Source of the DNA: JAKJBL01 sp964461335
GTDB taxonomy: Bacteria; Bacillota; Clostridia; Christensenellales; CAG-138
Length of the DNA: 32,710 nt
Assembly (NCBI GenBank): GCA_964461335.1
Contig: CAYWTY010000014.1
Span: 1 to 32,710 of the forward strand
Reading direction: 5' to 3'
In this document: piece by piece, positions 31,586-32,710 of the stretch
Position numbering within the stretch: the first letter of the stretch is position 1
Layout: each line of letters opens with the position of its first letter
Notes under the pieces: model-generated
What the model was told of the DNA's origin: nothing
Seen by the model: only the letters and a program-made list of their open reading frames with translations
Databases searched by the model: none
Program-made: the position numbers and the translations under genes

Positions 31586-32482
31586 TTAACCGCACACGCC
31601 TGCGCCAAGTGCAAGCGAGAAGTATTTTTCTTCAGTTGAAGAGCCGCGCGAGGGTAGAACAATGGGTACTTTGCAGCCTTGAATAACCCCTGCAAGCCGC
31701 CCGCCGCATGTATAAACAAAGCATTTCCCAAGCACATTGCCAACTACTATTTCAGGCACAAACAGAATGTCAAACTCTCCAACGCATGGGGATGAATAGC
31801 CTTTTACTTTTGAAAGTTCGGGAACCATAGCAAGGTCATATGAAATCGGCCCTTCGACATAGCACGAAGGGAGCTCGCCTGAAAGGCTCATTTGCTTGAG
31901 CGCAGCTGCATCTACAGTTTCAGGCATTTTGGGGTTAACGGTTTCAACAGCACATAAAGCTGCGACATTTGGCCGTTCGTAGCCCAAGCCATGGAAGAAG
32001 CGCACAGCGTTTTCTACGATATGCTTCTTTTGCTCAAGGTTGGGGTATGTGCACATTCCTCCGTCAGTAAGGCACATGAGCTTGTGGTAACCAGGCAATT
32101 CTACCATCATAACATGGCTCATCAGCCCGCCTGTGCGAAGGTTCGCCTCTGGGGAGAGCACACCTTTAAGCAAGTCGCCTGTCATCATTTTGCCCTTCAT
32201 TAGGAAATCTGCCTTACCCTCGTGGATAAGCCCTGCTGCACATATGACAGGGTTCATGCCCTCTTCGACTTCTACAATTTCATAGTCGCTGGGGTCTTGC
32301 CCCTGTTCAATAAGCGCTGCTTCGATTTTTTCGCGGTTTCCTACAAGAATTGAGGAAACTATGTCTCTTGCGTGTATTACAGCTTCAAGCGCATGCTCAT
32401 CGTGTGCCTCCACAAGCGCGACTGTGCATTTCTTTTTGCCTTTTAACCTTGTTATTAGTTCATCAAAGCTTTTTAATGCCAT
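31586..32482 (-). CDS. ptb: Phosphate butyryltransferase
   Basis: The 298-residue protein exchanges CoA of butyryl-CoA for phosphate, feeding butyrate kinase. It has the phosphotransacylase-fold pattern: KADFLMKGKMMTGDLLKGVL (about residues 105-124), GLMSHVMMVELPGYHKLMCLTDGG around 132-155, and VLPSRGSSTEEKYFSLALG at the C-terminus. The start is the ATG at 32482, with AAAGGA ten bases upstream, not the longer frame that reaches 32545. It precedes buk by eleven bases in the same operon. No thiolase or acyl-CoA dehydrogenase genes of the butyrate pathway are in the window. Confidence 0.93.
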   Translation of the reverse strand: MALKSFDELITRLKGKKKCTVALVEAHDEHALEAVIHARDIVSSILVGNREKIEAALIEQGQDPSDYEIVEVEEGMNPVICAAGLIHEGKADFLMKGKMMTGDLLKGVLSPEANLRTGGLMSHVMMVELPGYHKLMCLTDGGMCTYPNLEQKKHIVENAVRFFHGLGYERPNVAALCAVETVNPKMPETVDAAALKQMSLSGELPSCYVEGPISYDLAMVPELSKVKGYSSPCVGEFDILFVPEIVVGNVLGKCFVYTCGGRLAGVIQGCKVPIVLPSRGSSTEEKYFSLALGAGVCG

Positions 32483-32549
32483 GCATTTATAGTCCTTTCG
32501 TGTAGTTAATTGCTTGGTTGAAGCGCAAAAAGGATTATGCGCCAACTAA

Positions 32550-32578
32550 ATAATACAGGGTTTTACAGATGGGCGCAA
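32550..32578 (-). promoter_or_regulatory. Promoter of ptb-buk
   Basis: On the minus strand TTGCGC (32573-32578) and TATTAT (32550-32555) are spaced by 17 bases, about 68 bases before the ptb ATG. Nothing else is supported between 32579 and the end of the window. Confidence 0.55.
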
Positions 32579-32710
32579 TCCCCGCAGCCTGCACGGATGA
32601 TATATTAAAACATGCATATGCCTTGGTATTCATATGAGGTTTGTTTGCAATTGAAGGGGGCTGTAGCAGTAACACCCCATTAAAAGTCAAGAAAACGAGC
32701 CAAGACAGTA

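Noticed and set aside
1..32710. CRISPR arrays, insertion sequences, prophage genes
   Set aside because: No regularly spaced direct repeats, transposase, integrase or phage structural genes were seen; the tRNA at the left edge has no integrase or partial tRNA copy nearby.

Overview
The window reads as a chromosomal segment of an anaerobic, low-to-moderate GC Firmicute, most likely a clostridial lineage. This is inferred from the gene content: a butyrate kinase/phosphotransbutyrylase pair, a membrane pyrophosphatase, a TAXI-type TRAP transporter, mreBCD next to PBP2, a PadR-DUF1700 module and strong AGGAGG-type ribosome sites. TGA is a normal stop. GTG and TTG starts are common (PadR, mreC, murI, M15-like peptidase). 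There is no phage, insertion sequence, CRISPR array or rRNA, so this is mostly a housekeeping region with some unusual proteins.

Layout. 1-164: tRNA-Ala(CGC) on the minus strand with its own promoter and a terminator hairpin. 248-3017: an overlapping operon of a PadR-type regulator, a DUF1700 membrane protein and two short-chain dehydrogenases, behind a promoter holding a perfect palindrome. 3149-3361: a free-standing PepSY mini-protein. 3460-6824 (minus): MTA/SAH-type deaminase and ion-pumping pyrophosphatase. 7091-7798: deoC. 7868-11040 (minus): asd-dapA-dapB lysine/diaminopimelate operon, in which DapB carries an extra tandem ACT regulatory tail of the aspartokinase kind. 11261-14954: a methyltransferase that looks leaderless, a TPR protein with an unusual C-terminus, and a THUMP RNA methyltransferase. 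15070-20265 (minus): mreB, mreC, mreD and PBP2. 20444-23118 (minus): DUF1015 protein and aspartokinase. 23443-24075: a short M15-like peptidase plus peptidoglycan-binding protein without a signal peptide. 24276-28921 (minus): cyclase-family hydrolase and a complete TAXI TRAP transporter (binding lipoprotein, DUF1850 protein, fused permease). 29083-29871 (minus): glutamate racemase. 29950-30417 (minus): a membrane-anchored Pro/Thr-rich protein. 30498-32482 (minus): ptb-buk.

How the genes fit together. Much of the window serves the cell wall. Aspartokinase, Asd, DapA and DapB make diaminopimelate/lysine; MurI supplies D-glutamate; MreBCD and PBP2 run lateral wall synthesis; the M15/PG-binding protein would act on wall peptides. 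Energy genes (membrane pyrophosphatase, ptb-buk, DeoC) and salvage (MTA/SAH deaminase) make up the rest. The most distinctive observation is the DapB-ACT-ACT fusion, which suggests allosteric control at a step that is usually carried out by a single-module enzyme. I found no clear new multi-gene system; the best leads are this fusion, the PadR operon, the TPR protein with a cyclin-box-like tail and the signal-less M15 protein.
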